Of a stretch of 64,000 nt of DNA, positions 25,815 to 35,899 are shown piece by piece; within the stretch, counting starts at the first letter, position 1, and each line of letters opens with the position of its first letter. The DNA comes from Rahnella rivi (GTDB taxonomy: Bacteria > Pseudomonadota > Gammaproteobacteria > Enterobacterales > Enterobacteriaceae), in contig NZ_JAFMOX010000055.1 in the NCBI RefSeq assembly GCF_019049655.1, positions 102,270-166,269 on the forward strand, written 5' to 3'. Under the pieces are notes generated by a model that worked only from the letters and a program-made list of their open reading frames with translations, was not told the DNA's origin and made no database searches. The translations under genes and the position numbers were made by a program.

Positions 25815-27020
25815 ATGTCCGATATTATTGCTGCAAAACCGGCAGAACCCGAATCTGCCCTGTCAGGCAAAATCATTTTTACTCTGGCGGCGGGAGCCGG
25901 TCTGAGTGTGGCCTCGATTTATTACAGCCAGCCGATGCTGGGGATTATGGGCAGCCATCTGCATGCCAGCACAACGTCAGTGGGCCTGATACCCACGCTG
26001 ACGCAGGCAGGGTACGCACTGGGCATTTTGTTTCTGATCCCGCTGGGTGACCGTCATGATCGCCGCACGATCATTTTGCTGAAAAGCATTTTGCTGGCCG
26101 CCGCGCTGCTGCTGTGCGGGTTTGTGCCCGGTATTCACGGGCTGCTGGCGGCGAGCCTCATCACCGGCATTGGCGCGACCATGGCACAGGATATTGTGCC
26201 CGCCTCAGCGCACCTCGCGCCGGCGGCACAGCGGGGTAAAACGGTGGGCACGGTGATGACCGGATTGCTGGTCGGGATCCTGCTCTCCCGCGTGGTAAGC
26301 GGGTTTGTGGCTGAATATTTTGGCTGGCGGGTGATGTATCAGCTCGCGGCAATCAGCGTGGCGCTGATAGGTTTTGCGCTGTGGCGCGTGCTGCCCCGCT
26401 TTACCCCTGCGACGCGCATCAGCTATGCCGCGCTGATGCACTCGATGTTTGGTCTGTGGAAACACTATAAAACGCTGCGCCGTGCCGCGCTGGCTCAGGG
26501 TTTGCTCTCCGTGGCGTTCAGTGCGTTCTGGTCCACACTCGCCATCATGCTTAATGACACGTATCACCTGGGCAGCGCCGTTGCCGGAGCTTTTGGTCTT
26601 GCAGGTGCCGCCGGTGCGCTGGCAGCGCCGCTGGCCGGGGCATTAGCGGACAAAAAAGGCCCGGCCAGGGTGACGCAAATCGGCGCGGCACTGGTGATGG
26701 TTTCCTTTGCCGCGATGTTTCTGCTGCCCTTGTTGTCGCCCCATGCGCAACTGGCGTTAATTGTGCTCAGCGCGGTCGGCTTTGATTTAGGGATCCAGGC
26801 CACTCTGGTGGCCCATCAGACCCTGGTTTACGGCCTTGAACCTGCCGCGCGTGGCCGTCTTAATGCGCTGCTGTTCACCGTGGTGTTTATCGGCATGTCG
26901 GCGGGTGCGGCGCTCGGCAGTAAAGCCCTCGAGGCGGGCGGCTGGGCGGGCGTCGTGCTGCTGGCAACGGTGGCCGCCGCCGCGGCGCTTATCGTGCGTT
27001 TGATCAGCCGCAACGGGTAA
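25815..27020 (+). CDS. MFS transporter, DHA-type efflux
   Basis: This inner-membrane transporter of 401 residues has 12 predicted helices. The motif LIPLGDRHDRRTIILL, the loop 2-3 signature, sits near residues 70-85. The start at 25815 is preferred because CAGGA lies upstream; earlier in-frame codons read through the promoter region. Size and motif fit the drug/metabolite efflux branch of the MFS. The divergent LysR gene probably controls it. Substrate unknown. Confidence 0.83.
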   Translation: MSDIIAAKPAEPESALSGKIIFTLAAGAGLSVASIYYSQPMLGIMGSHLHASTTSVGLIPTLTQAGYALGILFLIPLGDRHDRRTIILLKSILLAAALLLCGFVPGIHGLLAASLITGIGATMAQDIVPASAHLAPAAQRGKTVGTVMTGLLVGILLSRVVSGFVAEYFGWRVMYQLAAISVALIGFALWRVLPRFTPATRISYAALMHSMFGLWKHYKTLRRAALAQGLLSVAFSAFWSTLAIMLNDTYHLGSAVAGAFGLAGAAGALAAPLAGALADKKGPARVTQIGAALVMVSFAAMFLLPLLSPHAQLALIVLSAVGFDLGIQATLVAHQTLVYGLEPAARGRLNALLFTVVFIGMSAGAALGSKALEAGGWAGVVLLATVAAAAALIVRLISRNG

Positions 27021-27040
27021 AGCGATCGCTGACACATAAA

Positions 27041-27068
27041 AAAAGCGCCCTGATGTCGGGGCGCTTTT
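27041..27068. terminator. Bidirectional terminator between MFS and mppA
   Basis: A stem of AAAAGCGCCC pairs with GGGCGCTTTT around an 8-base loop, giving T-runs on both strands. It serves two convergent genes. Confidence 0.8.
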
Positions 27069-27090
27069 GGCATTTCTGAAGGCTCAGTCA

Positions 27091-28725
27091 TCAATGCTTG
27101 ATGATGTACATTTCCTGGCTGTAAGCCACGTCTTCAGGGTTTTCAATCGGATAACCCTTCACCCAGGGTTTGATCAGGCGGCCGTTGGTGTACTGATAAA
27201 TCGGCGCGATCGGTGCCTGTTCGGCGATGATTTGTTCGGCTTTGTTGTAATCGTCATTACGGCGCGCGTCGTTAGTTTCACGGCTGGCGTCGGCGATGGC
27301 TTTGTCGTAGTCGGCGTTGCTGAATTTGCTGATGTTGCTGTTGTGCGTTGAGGTTAGCAGCGACAGGAACGTCGAGGCTTCATTGTAATCTCCCACCCAC
27401 GAGGCGCGGATCACGTCGAAATTGCCGGTGTTACGGCTGTCGATGTAGGTTTTCCATTCCTGATTCACCAGTTTAACATCCACACCCAGCGTCTTTTTCC
27501 ACATTGAGGCGACGGCAATCGCAATCTTCTGATGACTTTCTGAGGTGTTGTACAGCAGCGTCAGATGCAACGGTTTGGCCGGGCCGTAACCCGCCGCCGC
27601 CAGCAGCGCTTTGGCCTGCGCATTCAGTTCTTCCTGCGAATATTGCTGCATTTCGCTTTTCACCGGCGTAAACCCGTTCGTCACATCAGGCGTAAAATGC
27701 CACGCCGGTTTTTCACCGGTGCCCAGCACCTTATCGGCAATCACGCTGCGATCAATGCTCATCGACAGCGCCAGGCGCACGCGGGCGTCATCGGTCGGTG
27801 CGCGGCGGGTATTAAATGCGTAGTAGTACGTGCCGAGCTGATACGGCGTGTACACCTGCCCCGGAATATCATGCATCAGTTTTTTATACTGATCTTTCGG
27901 GAAGGACTCGGTGATGTCGATATCATTGGCCAGATAACGTTTGGTGGCGTTGGACTCTTTGTTGATGGGAACAAAGGTCACTTTGGTCAGCACGGTGCGG
28001 GCGTGATCCCAGTAATGCGGATTGGGTTCCAGTTCCAGCTTTTCATTCACCACGCGCGCTTTCAGCACGTAAGCACCGTTCCCCACCAGATTGCCGGGCT
28101 TGGTCCAGTCTTCGCCATATTTCTCCACCGTGGCTTTATGCACCGGGAACAGGCTGAAGTTTGCCAGCAGGCTGACAAAATAAGGCACCGGTTTATCCAG
28201 CGTGACGCGCAGCTGCGTCGGGCTGATGGCGGTCACCCCGAGCTTATCCGTCGGCATTTTACCGGCGATGATCGCATCCGCATTCTGGATTCCGGCAAGC
28301 CCGGCGAACCACGCGCCGCTCGAGAGGCCTTTGGGATCCACCAGACGCTGCCAGCTGTAAACGAAATCCTGTGCGGTCACCGGATCGCCATTGGACCATT
28401 TAGCGTCTTTGCGCAGGTTGAAGATAAACACCTGATTATTTTGGTTCTGCCAGCTTTCAGCGACGCCCGGAATGTTTTTTCCGTGAGCGTCCTGGCTGAC
28501 CAGCCCTTCGAAAAGATCACGCACCACCTGCGCTTCCGGCAGGCCGATCACTTTGGTCGGATCCAGTGAGGCTGGCTCGTCTTTGATATGCCGGACGATT
28601 TCTTGTCTGGCGGCCAGTTGTGTTCCGGCGGGAACGTCTGCGGCGTTAGCCGGGCCGAAGCTCAGTGCGACTAACGCTGCACAGACGGAATATGAGAGAC
28701 GCGGAAGCGATTTTCCCTGCGGCAT
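27091..28725 (-). CDS. mppA: Periplasmic murein-tripeptide/oligopeptide-binding protein MppA
   Basis: This family 5 (OppA-like) periplasmic binding protein has 544 residues. A signal peptide ends at ANA (residue 28). The domain begins with IVRHIKDEPASLDPTKVIGLPEAQVVRDLFEGL and holds the usual NFSLFPVHK and LALSMSIDRSVI segments. E. coli MppA delivers the murein tripeptide to the Opp permease for recycling. The name is favoured over OppA because it is a lone gene with no permease and adjoins ycjG, whose epimerase works on the released murein dipeptide. AGGAG precedes the ATG. Confidence 0.82.
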   Translation of the reverse strand: MPQGKSLPRLSYSVCAALVALSFGPANAADVPAGTQLAARQEIVRHIKDEPASLDPTKVIGLPEAQVVRDLFEGLVSQDAHGKNIPGVAESWQNQNNQVFIFNLRKDAKWSNGDPVTAQDFVYSWQRLVDPKGLSSGAWFAGLAGIQNADAIIAGKMPTDKLGVTAISPTQLRVTLDKPVPYFVSLLANFSLFPVHKATVEKYGEDWTKPGNLVGNGAYVLKARVVNEKLELEPNPHYWDHARTVLTKVTFVPINKESNATKRYLANDIDITESFPKDQYKKLMHDIPGQVYTPYQLGTYYYAFNTRRAPTDDARVRLALSMSIDRSVIADKVLGTGEKPAWHFTPDVTNGFTPVKSEMQQYSQEELNAQAKALLAAAGYGPAKPLHLTLLYNTSESHQKIAIAVASMWKKTLGVDVKLVNQEWKTYIDSRNTGNFDVIRASWVGDYNEASTFLSLLTSTHNSNISKFSNADYDKAIADASRETNDARRNDDYNKAEQIIAEQAPIAPIYQYTNGRLIKPWVKGYPIENPEDVAYSQEMYIIKH

Positions 28726-28852
28726 GAATTTCTCCTGACATTCATAAAAACTATGAGCAATGAAGGAGTTGTATCATTTCTTCAATTCATCCCCTATAAG
28801 AATTCGCTCCAGTTTTGCCCCCGCGCACAAAAGTGCGACATCCGCCGTAAAA

Positions 28853-29830
28853 TCAGGCAGATCCCGCGACGTCGATCCCGCCACAATGGAACTTCATGGG
28901 CGGCTCAACGTCCTGCGCCAGCCAGGTCGGACCGTCGAGGTCGATAAACTTCGCGCCAGCCGTCAGCGGTAAAGCGGCGCGAACCGCGCGGGACGTGCAC
29001 AACATGCAGCCAAGCATGATCTCAAAGCCCAGCGCGCGTGCCTCCTGCGCCAGACGCAGTGCGCCGGTCAGCCCGCCGGTTTTATCCAGCTTGATGTTGA
29101 CCATTTCGTAGCGCCCTTTTAGCGCCGGTAACCCTTCGACGGTATGGCAGCTTTCATCGGCGCAAATCGGCAGCGGATGGATGAAGTTTTCCAGCGCCGA
29201 ATCTTCCCCCGCAGGCAGCGGCTGTTCGAGCATCAGAATATCGAGATCGGCCAGCAGCTGGCAGCGCTCGGCCAGCCCGTCACTTTGCCAGGCTTCGTTG
29301 GCATCAACAATCAGCGACGCATTGGGCACGGCGGTACGGATAGCCACAAGACGCTCGGCAATCAGCCGGTCATCGAGTTTGATTTTCAGCAGCGTCGCGC
29401 CCTTTTTCTGCAATGCCAGCGCGGCTTCGGCCATCTCTTCCGGCGTACCGATGCTGACGGTTTGCGCCATACTCAACGAGGCGAGAGGCTCCGTACCGGT
29501 GAGCTGCCACAAATTCAGGCCGCTGGTTTGTGTTTCCAGATTCCATAACGCCGAATCGAGCGCATTTCGCGCGGCACCGGCGGGCAGTAAATGTTGCAAC
29601 TCTTCGCGATGCGCACCCTGTTCGATGGCGGTCACGACGCTGGCGATTTGCGCCATCACCGACGCCTCACTTTCGTCATAACGCGCATACGGCGTGCATT
29701 CACCCACGCCGCGAATGCCGTTTTCTTCAATTTCAACCGCCACCACCCGCGCTTCGGTGCGGCTGCCACGAGAGATAACAAAGGCGGTATGTAACGGCCA
29801 GGCTTCCGGATAAAAGCGAACACTTCTCAT
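28853..29830 (-). CDS. ycjG: L-Ala-D/L-Glu epimerase
   Basis: This enolase-superfamily enzyme has 325 residues and epimerises L-Ala-D-Glu during murein peptide recycling. KIKLDDR supplies the catalytic lysine pair of the muconate-lactonizing subgroup. Metal ligands appear in order as VDANEAW (Asp), LEQPLP (Glu) and ADESCH (Asp), with a second lysine in NIKLDKTGG. The gene order mppA-ycjG-tpx is that of E. coli, except that mpaA and ycjYZ are absent between ycjG and mppA. It is divergent from tpx. Confidence 0.92.
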   Translation of the reverse strand: MRSVRFYPEAWPLHTAFVISRGSRTEARVVAVEIEENGIRGVGECTPYARYDESEASVMAQIASVVTAIEQGAHREELQHLLPAGAARNALDSALWNLETQTSGLNLWQLTGTEPLASLSMAQTVSIGTPEEMAEAALALQKKGATLLKIKLDDRLIAERLVAIRTAVPNASLIVDANEAWQSDGLAERCQLLADLDILMLEQPLPAGEDSALENFIHPLPICADESCHTVEGLPALKGRYEMVNIKLDKTGGLTGALRLAQEARALGFEIMLGCMLCTSRAVRAALPLTAGAKFIDLDGPTWLAQDVEPPMKFHCGGIDVAGSA

Positions 29831-29967
29831 AGAGGCTCCCTAAATGGATCAATGCCCGACGGCATACATTCAATGTATACAACTATTTAGCAAATAATCT
29901 ATATCCAACCTACAATTGTTACCCTAAACTGAAAGCCGTTTGACTCCAATGGACATAGGAATACATC

Positions 29968-30471
29968 ATGACCCAGACAGTACACTTTCAGAGCAACCCG
30001 GTTACCGTAGCAGGTAAAATCCCGCAAAAAGGCGACGTCGCCAAGCCTTTCACTCTGGTCGCTAAAGACCTTTCTGATGTCAGCCTGAGCAGCTTCGTGG
30101 GCAAGCGTAAAGTCCTGAACATTTTCCCGAGCATTGATACCGGCGTATGCGCCGCGTCCGTGCGTAAATTCAATCAACTGGCAGGCGAAATCGACAACAC
30201 CGTTGTGCTGTGCATTTCTGCCGATCTGCCGTTTGCACAATCCCGCTTCTGCGGTGCGGAAGGCCTGACCCACGTGGTCACACTTTCCACTCTGCGCGGC
30301 GGCGACTTCAAATCTGAATACGGCGTGGCTATCGCTGAAGGCCCGCTGTCTGGCCTGACTGCCCGTGCGGTTGTGGTTCTGGATGGTCAGGACAACGTGC
30401 TGTACAGCGAACTGGTTAACGAAATCACCACCGAGCCAGACTATGAGTCTGCGCTGGCAGTATTAAAGTAA
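29968..30471 (+). CDS. tpx: Thiol peroxidase
   Basis: This periplasm/cytoplasm-active atypical 2-Cys peroxiredoxin has 167 residues and reduces alkyl hydroperoxides with thioredoxin. The peroxidatic Cys61 is in [14 protein letters not shown] and the resolving Cys95 in [11 protein letters not shown]. The sequence is almost the same as E. coli Tpx over its whole length. AGGA precedes the ATG, and a strong terminator follows 20 bases after the stop. Confidence 0.95.
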   Translation: MTQTVHFQSNPVTVAGKIPQKGDVAKPFTLVAKDLSDVSLSSFVGKRKVLNIFPSIDTGVCAASVRKFNQLAGEIDNTVVLCISADLPFAQSRFCGAEGLTHVVTLSTLRGGDFKSEYGVAIAEGPLSGLTARAVVVLDGQDNVLYSELVNEITTEPDYESALAVLK

Positions 30472-30483
30472 TAAGCCTGATTT

Positions 30484-30525
30484 AAAAAAAACGCACCGAC
30501 ATTATATTGTACGGTGCGTTTTTAT
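30484..30525. terminator. Bidirectional terminator after tpx
   Basis: The stem ACGCACCG/CGGTGCGT has a 13-base loop, an A-run on the left and a T-run on the right. It closes tpx and, on the minus strand, also lies downstream of the RHS gene at 30589. Confidence 0.85.
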
Positions 30526-30588
30526 TCAGACTCCCTGCCGTTACCTCATCTTAATATCGGGAAATAGCGGGCTGGTTTTTTTAGATAT

Positions 30589-33500
30589 TCACGCCAGCGG
30601 TAACATAGGTATTGCATTCCCCCCCGCAGTGACCGGGCTGAACAATTTAGGTTTTGCAAACCACGGTACGCCATAATAGGTCACATTCGCGTCAGCCATA
30701 GATCCCTGAATATGGGAGGAAACTACGCCTGACGGAAATGCATAAACACGTCGGTTCATACAATTAGCCAAACTTTGGGCGTTACTGTTCGCACCGGCTT
30801 GTGAGCCACCACAGGCGGTTATAAAGAGTGCGCTATCGTTGTCCCTCAGTTCATTGACCAAAATATTTTTGGTGAATTGTGCAAACTCATCGACAGAAAC
30901 CGGTTTGTCGACCCATTGACCCGGATGAGACGTATTTTCGACGGCATGAGATAACAACCCTCTATCCCCATTCCCATGGGCATTCACGAGCCTGACTGAC
31001 TGATTGTTATATTTAAACGGCATAGATACACGATAACTGGCACCAGGATAAAATCTGACATTCTGCAACCTTGCCTGAAAGACCCGGCCCTTTGAGAAGG
31101 CTTGGATTAATTTCCACGATAATTTATGACCGCCAAATAATAATGCCGGGAATAAACCTAATGCCAAAGATGCCCCTGTGAAGACCCCGCTGGCGATGGA
31201 TAATTTTTGCGAGAGTTCCTCATCTTCGACCGCGGCAGCAGCCACGCCCAGCGCACTGCCTGTTGTGCCCAAAACTCCGGCAGCCACCGCAATTCCCCCC
31301 AGCAAGAGTGCCGCCCCACCCAGTAGTGCCAACACGCCCAGCCCCAGAAACAGCAACGAAAATACCAATCCCATTGCGGCGAACATAATCGCCACATCAC
31401 GACCATGCCCGGAAGGGTCAGAGAACGTAACAGGGTCACCGCCACAATAGCTGTAAGGGTTTATGCCCCCCTCGCCAAAGGGACTCATCGAATCGTACTG
31501 CATGAAACGCATGAGGAGAGGATCATAAGAACGGGTTCCGTTTCCTAAATGATATAACTCGGTAAGATCATCATATTTTTCTCCGGCAAAACGTACGGGA
31601 TCATAAGCAGGTATTGCTGCACCGTTTAACAAATGGCCGTAAGGCGTATAAGTTAAAGGCGTAATATTGTCCGTACCGGAATCCTTCAGTTCAGCATAGA
31701 CAGAGCCAAGACGATCGCTTAACAATAAATTTTGTTCTTTTTTATAGGCGCCTGAACTGCCACTGAGAATATTGATGGCCTCAGTACCCACAGGACTTTT
31801 AATATAGGTCGCAATATCCTGACTACGTGCATCAGGTGATTGTTTTCTTTCTGACACATCAAAAACGCCATTACTGTAATGATAGTGACTTTTGCGGGAC
31901 TGGGCCTCGCTGCTGCCTATGCTCAGCCCCAGGCTTTGCATATTACCGCTGCCATCATAACGTAAAGACGTGGTATTACTGGCGGCGGTGGATTTCATTA
32001 ATTTATTAAACGCATCGTATTGGTATTCCACTGCCTCCATATTACCGGCTTTTTTCTTAATCACATTTCCGGCAGCATCATAGGTAAGTAGCAAAGGGCT
32101 ACGGGGACTCTTTCCGTTCAGTAACGCAGAAGTCAGCTCAAAGGGATTTTTCCCTGCGTAGGAATAGCGGGTTTCATTGACGTATCCCGAGTATCTTTCG
32201 GTGGCTTTGCTGGATGTCATATTGTCAAAGTTATCGTACTGATAATCGAACTGACTGACCTCTTCCGCATTCAGATCCAGAGGATATTGAGTGGATGAAT
32301 CTTCTATTGCCGCATGGATTAAACGCCCAAGGTAATCAAACTTAAAGTTCGTCATGCTTTTTTTATCAGGCTTAACAAAAACCTCTTTGCTTGTGACTTT
32401 CCCTGCACCATTGAATTTTTCAGCGTTTTTAGAGATAAGATTTCCGGCACTGTCATAGTAACGTTTTTCACTTATTCTAAACTTATGGTCATAATTCAAT
32501 TGCATACTGTATTTTACAATTTTTCTGTCAGACTGAATCAACTGATACCTGATGAGTGACGGATAATTGCCTGCAAGGTATAACACCTCTATTTCAAGAT
32601 CGGCTTCATTGTCATGCCCTGCTGAAAGCGCGGCCAGACGTCCATTATCATCATACCGGTAGTGGGTTGTCTGGGTCGGCTGCCCCGTTAATAATTTAGT
32701 GACAGAAGTTAAGCGGCCACCACAGGTATACGTGAAAACATTCTGACCACTGATCTTCCCTGGATTATATGAAAACACTTCGCTAATAAGTCTTTGCTGG
32801 TTGTCATACTCAAGCGTGCGAATGGATTCACCAGAGGCTGTCTTATGCATTTCCTCCACCAGTTTGACCGTGTCTTTGTCATAGACATAACTAAAACTTT
32901 CTTTATTTCCCGGCATGGTTATTTCAGCAGGAAGAAGATCCAGTTCAGGGATGTAAACATAGTTAATCACGTTGCCGTCAGGGGTGATTTTTTCATAAGC
33001 TGACGTGCAGTTGTCCTTATATTTGTAGCGAGTGGTGAATGCGTTTTTCTTCGCCGGGTTACGATCCTGCTCTATCAGGCGACCTAATATATCAAAGGTC
33101 TGATAACCAACAGGGACATTATCGACAGAAATTTGCGTCAGCTTACTTTCCTGACCATAATTCCAATACTGCATTGCCGTTGTCCGGCAAGTGCCCTCTT
33201 CCCCGCTTTCTATTCGTGTTATTGGCCGGTCGAAAAAATCATACTCATAATTTTCGACGAACGTGGAGCCGTTGACGGCATCTTTGGAGGAGATTTTGTT
33301 TACCCGATGGAAAGCATCATAATAATAGTTCTTCTGCAATGCTCTGGTTTTTCCATCTTTATTGTAATCTGTAGAACTGAGAGGGAGCCCGCATCTGCGA
33401 TCATATTCATTTTCTTCATAACAGTAATAACCATTCCTGTCAGGCGCTTTTACGTATTCCGTCAGTACTGCATCTCCGATGTTAAATCGACTAAAGTGAA

Positions 33501-35829
33501 CGGTGGCGTCATTTTTTCTCACTTCACGCACATTACCCAATGCATCATAGAGATAATTTTCAGTCATCCTCAGTTCATCGTATTTATTATTTAACAGGGG
33601 GACATCATAGTCATAATTAACTTCTGATAATAACTGTGACCGGGTATTAAAATCAGCAATATAGATGACGTTATTGTCTATGACCTGTTTAACCACATTA
33701 CCGAGCGCGTCATAGGTTTCAGTCACCCTGCCCGACATAGGGGCCTGCGTGGTCTTCGAGAAAAAGTTTTTTATGGGATCATAAGCATAATTGTAATTCG
33801 TTGTGCTTTCATAAGGGGTTCCTTCGGCTCTGGTCGCAGATACGATGCGCCCGACATTATCGTAAGTCAGGGTCGTCTTCACTCCCAATGCATCAGTCAT
33901 GCAAACCGGCCACCCGGTCCGGGTCATCGCCGTCTCTGAATACACAAACTGTTTACCGTCAGCCCCTTTTTGCGTCGTACTTATAATGAATTCATTCCCA
34001 GTCTTACTCAGCGAATAATCATGACTTATGGTCATGCATTCCTGACCATTTATAATTAACGTTGTATTTTTTAACTTACCCCGGTTGAACACATTCTTTT
34101 CATCCATGCCATAGTAAGTTTTAACCACTTTTTTAAAGTTATCGCTCCAGTGCATCGAAATTATTTTTCTTTCCGTTTCACTGTTCTCCACTACATAGTC
34201 ATACCCCTCTTTTACCTGCAAAGAGAGATAGGTGTAGGTGTTTTCCACCGAATCCACTGACAAATCATTCTGGTATTTATTACTGTAATACAGATGGCGG
34301 ACAAACCCATTCTTATCCTTTGGGCATTTACCTGTCATACCTGCGGCAGGATAATAGATGTAATCTATTGACACCCCGCCACTGTCGCTATGGGTTTCTA
34401 TATTACCGTATTGGTCATAGGTGAACGAAGAGGTTTCCGATCTCATATGGCTGTCCTGGTCATCTTTCTCGACATAGTCTTTTCTGATCGAAACAGGAAG
34501 TTTATAGGTGGCGGGCAGTGAAGAATAGGTTTCTGAAACGTTACCTGAGTAAATGTATTGAGTGGTAATAGTTTGCGCCACGACAGGGGCGACAACACGT
34601 GAAACGGTAATCTCCTCTCTGATAACGCGGTGGAATTTATCATAGGTAAATTTGCTTTTACACTCTTCTACATTATCGAGAAATAATGTTTGCTGCGTAA
34701 AATATGTATAATCTGCCCGGCAGGAATAAATATTATCGATAGCATTCTTATCCCATGCCGCCACACCATTATTGCCTAAAAAATTATTAGACCAAATATT
34801 TTCACCATAACTGTATTTATACTCCTCTGTACTGGTTTTTCCTGTTGCCGGGGAAACCATAGTGAACTGGTAGGCACTCACCGCGGGTAATGTCGCGAAC
34901 GTTGAGCCTTTCGGCGCAGCAAGCTGAATATCATAACTGATGATTTCTGTCGCGGGCCCAAAGAAATTACTCTCAACCTTTTTTATCAGCCTGAAATACT
35001 CCCCCTGCAGATAAGTAAATGTTAATATATTGGTGGTTTTATCAGATATGGCGAGACAGGACTCAATCGAATTACTGGTCGCCTCTTTTATTGTCAGGTT
35101 AAGTTTACTGGCCAGATTACTGATGCTTTTGAAAATTTCAATGATAACGTTATATCTTATGTTGGTGCCGTTACGGGAGACAGAGATTAACTCTTCTCCT
35201 GACTCATCATAAATTCGTCTGACAAAGGGCTCCAGAGAAACAGATTCTTTGAAATCATAGTCAATAGTTAATTTATACCCATCCTCCTGTATTATTTCCG
35301 TCACATAAACAAATTTATTATCTGATGTGACGGGTTTTAATATCTCCGTTGAGCCGTCTTTATACGCTATTTTGTAACCATTGTCTGAACCGGTGAGTTT
35401 AGTCAATATGAAATTCTTCAGATCAACCGTTTCGACAAGGTAAGTCCCATTCTTTTCTTTAAGATCGATAATTCTTCCGTCTTTTAACAGCAGTTTCATC
35501 CGGTCATTATCTTTGAAAAACTTACTCAACCCCAGCGACCAGCCGGCACCAAAACCTTCATTTCTGCTGGAGAAATGATTATGTTTCAATGAAAGTTGCA
35601 GCGACGGCCCTCTCCGGCTATTTCCGGTGATCCTGGCGATAGGAATTGTATAATTAAAACTTCCGGTGCGCGGGTCAACGCTCCCCCGGCGGAAGCTGGC
35701 AAATGACAAAGCATCCGACTGACTAAATTCCTGTCCGTCGTTTGTGCCCTGTAATACGCGTTTATCTGATGCAGGAACATGACTGTTTTCTTTTTCTGCC
35801 GATATCACTGATGCTGATAAGGTATCCAT
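30589..35829 (-). CDS. Large YD/RHS-repeat protein with putative clan-CD-like C-terminal effector domain
   Basis: This protein has 1746 residues. The N-terminal part (FRRGSVDPRTGSFNYTIPI, about 45-65) is of the kind that precedes RHS shells. Many YD repeats follow (such as YDALGNVVKQV and YDAAGNVIKKK), then the RHS-associated core ending in DPSGHG near 1471-1476. Two Gly/Ala-rich hydrophobic stretches (about 1480-1530 and 1545-1566) come next, then a C-terminal domain (about 1569-1746). That tip carries VRLVNAHGN (His1618) and SALFITACGG (Cys1673), the layout of clan CD cysteine peptidases such as C80 or CHAT. No signal peptide, PAAR domain, vgrG or Tc-A/B gene is visible. The DNA is clearly AT-richer than its flanks, which suggests transfer. 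The protease role is inferred. Confidence 0.85.
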   Translation of the reverse strand: MDTLSASVISAEKENSHVPASDKRVLQGTNDGQEFSQSDALSFASFRRGSVDPRTGSFNYTIPIARITGNSRRGPSLQLSLKHNHFSSRNEGFGAGWSLGLSKFFKDNDRMKLLLKDGRIIDLKEKNGTYLVETVDLKNFILTKLTGSDNGYKIAYKDGSTEILKPVTSDNKFVYVTEIIQEDGYKLTIDYDFKESVSLEPFVRRIYDESGEELISVSRNGTNIRYNVIIEIFKSISNLASKLNLTIKEATSNSIESCLAISDKTTNILTFTYLQGEYFRLIKKVESNFFGPATEIISYDIQLAAPKGSTFATLPAVSAYQFTMVSPATGKTSTEEYKYSYGENIWSNNFLGNNGVAAWDKNAIDNIYSCRADYTYFTQQTLFLDNVEECKSKFTYDKFHRVIREEITVSRVVAPVVAQTITTQYIYSGNVSETYSSLPATYKLPVSIRKDYVEKDDQDSHMRSETSSFTYDQYGNIETHSDSGGVSIDYIYYPAAGMTGKCPKDKNGFVRHLYYSNKYQNDLSVDSVENTYTYLSLQVKEGYDYVVENSETERKIISMHWSDNFKKVVKTYYGMDEKNVFNRGKLKNTTLIINGQECMTISHDYSLSKTGNEFIISTTQKGADGKQFVYSETAMTRTGWPVCMTDALGVKTTLTYDNVGRIVSATRAEGTPYESTTNYNYAYDPIKNFFSKTTQAPMSGRVTETYDALGNVVKQVIDNNVIYIADFNTRSQLLSEVNYDYDVPLLNNKYDELRMTENYLYDALGNVREVRKNDATVHFSRFNIGDAVLTEYVKAPDRNGYYCYEENEYDRRCGLPLSSTDYNKDGKTRALQKNYYYDAFHRVNKISSKDAVNGSTFVENYEYDFFDRPITRIESGEEGTCRTTAMQYWNYGQESKLTQISVDNVPVGYQTFDILGRLIEQDRNPAKKNAFTTRYKYKDNCTSAYEKITPDGNVINYVYIPELDLLPAEITMPGNKESFSYVYDKDTVKLVEEMHKTASGESIRTLEYDNQQRLISEVFSYNPGKISGQNVFTYTCGGRLTSVTKLLTGQPTQTTHYRYDDNGRLAALSAGHDNEADLEIEVLYLAGNYPSLIRYQLIQSDRKIVKYSMQLNYDHKFRISEKRYYDSAGNLISKNAEKFNGAGKVTSKEVFVKPDKKSMTNFKFDYLGRLIHAAIEDSSTQYPLDLNAEEVSQFDYQYDNFDNMTSSKATERYSGYVNETRYSYAGKNPFELTSALLNGKSPRSPLLLTYDAAGNVIKKKAGNMEAVEYQYDAFNKLMKSTAASNTTSLRYDGSGNMQSLGLSIGSSEAQSRKSHYHYSNGVFDVSERKQSPDARSQDIATYIKSPVGTEAINILSGSSGAYKKEQNLLLSDRLGSVYAELKDSGTDNITPLTYTPYGHLLNGAAIPAYDPVRFAGEKYDDLTELYHLGNGTRSYDPLLMRFMQYDSMSPFGEGGINPYSYCGGDPVTFSDPSGHGRDVAIMFAAMGLVFSLLFLGLGVLALLGGAALLLGGIAVAAGVLGTTGSALGVAAAAVEDEELSQKLSIASGVFTGASLALGLFPALLFGGHKLSWKLIQAFSKGRVFQARLQNVRFYPGASYRVSMPFKYNNQSVRLVNAHGNGDRGLLSHAVENTSHPGQWVDKPVSVDEFAQFTKNILVNELRDNDSALFITACGGSQAGANSNAQSLANCMNRRVYAFPSGVVSSHIQGSMADANVTYYGVPWFAKPKLFSPVTAGGNAIPMLPLA

Positions 35830-35899
35830 TATAAATTCCTTTTATTTAATAAATGATTGAGGCAATGAACTGTCATTTATTACTTTAAGGAGAAATGTC

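Noticed and set aside
27565..28569. 334-codon open frame antisense to mppA
   Set aside because: Shadow of a conserved periplasmic binding-protein gene; Arg/His-rich product.
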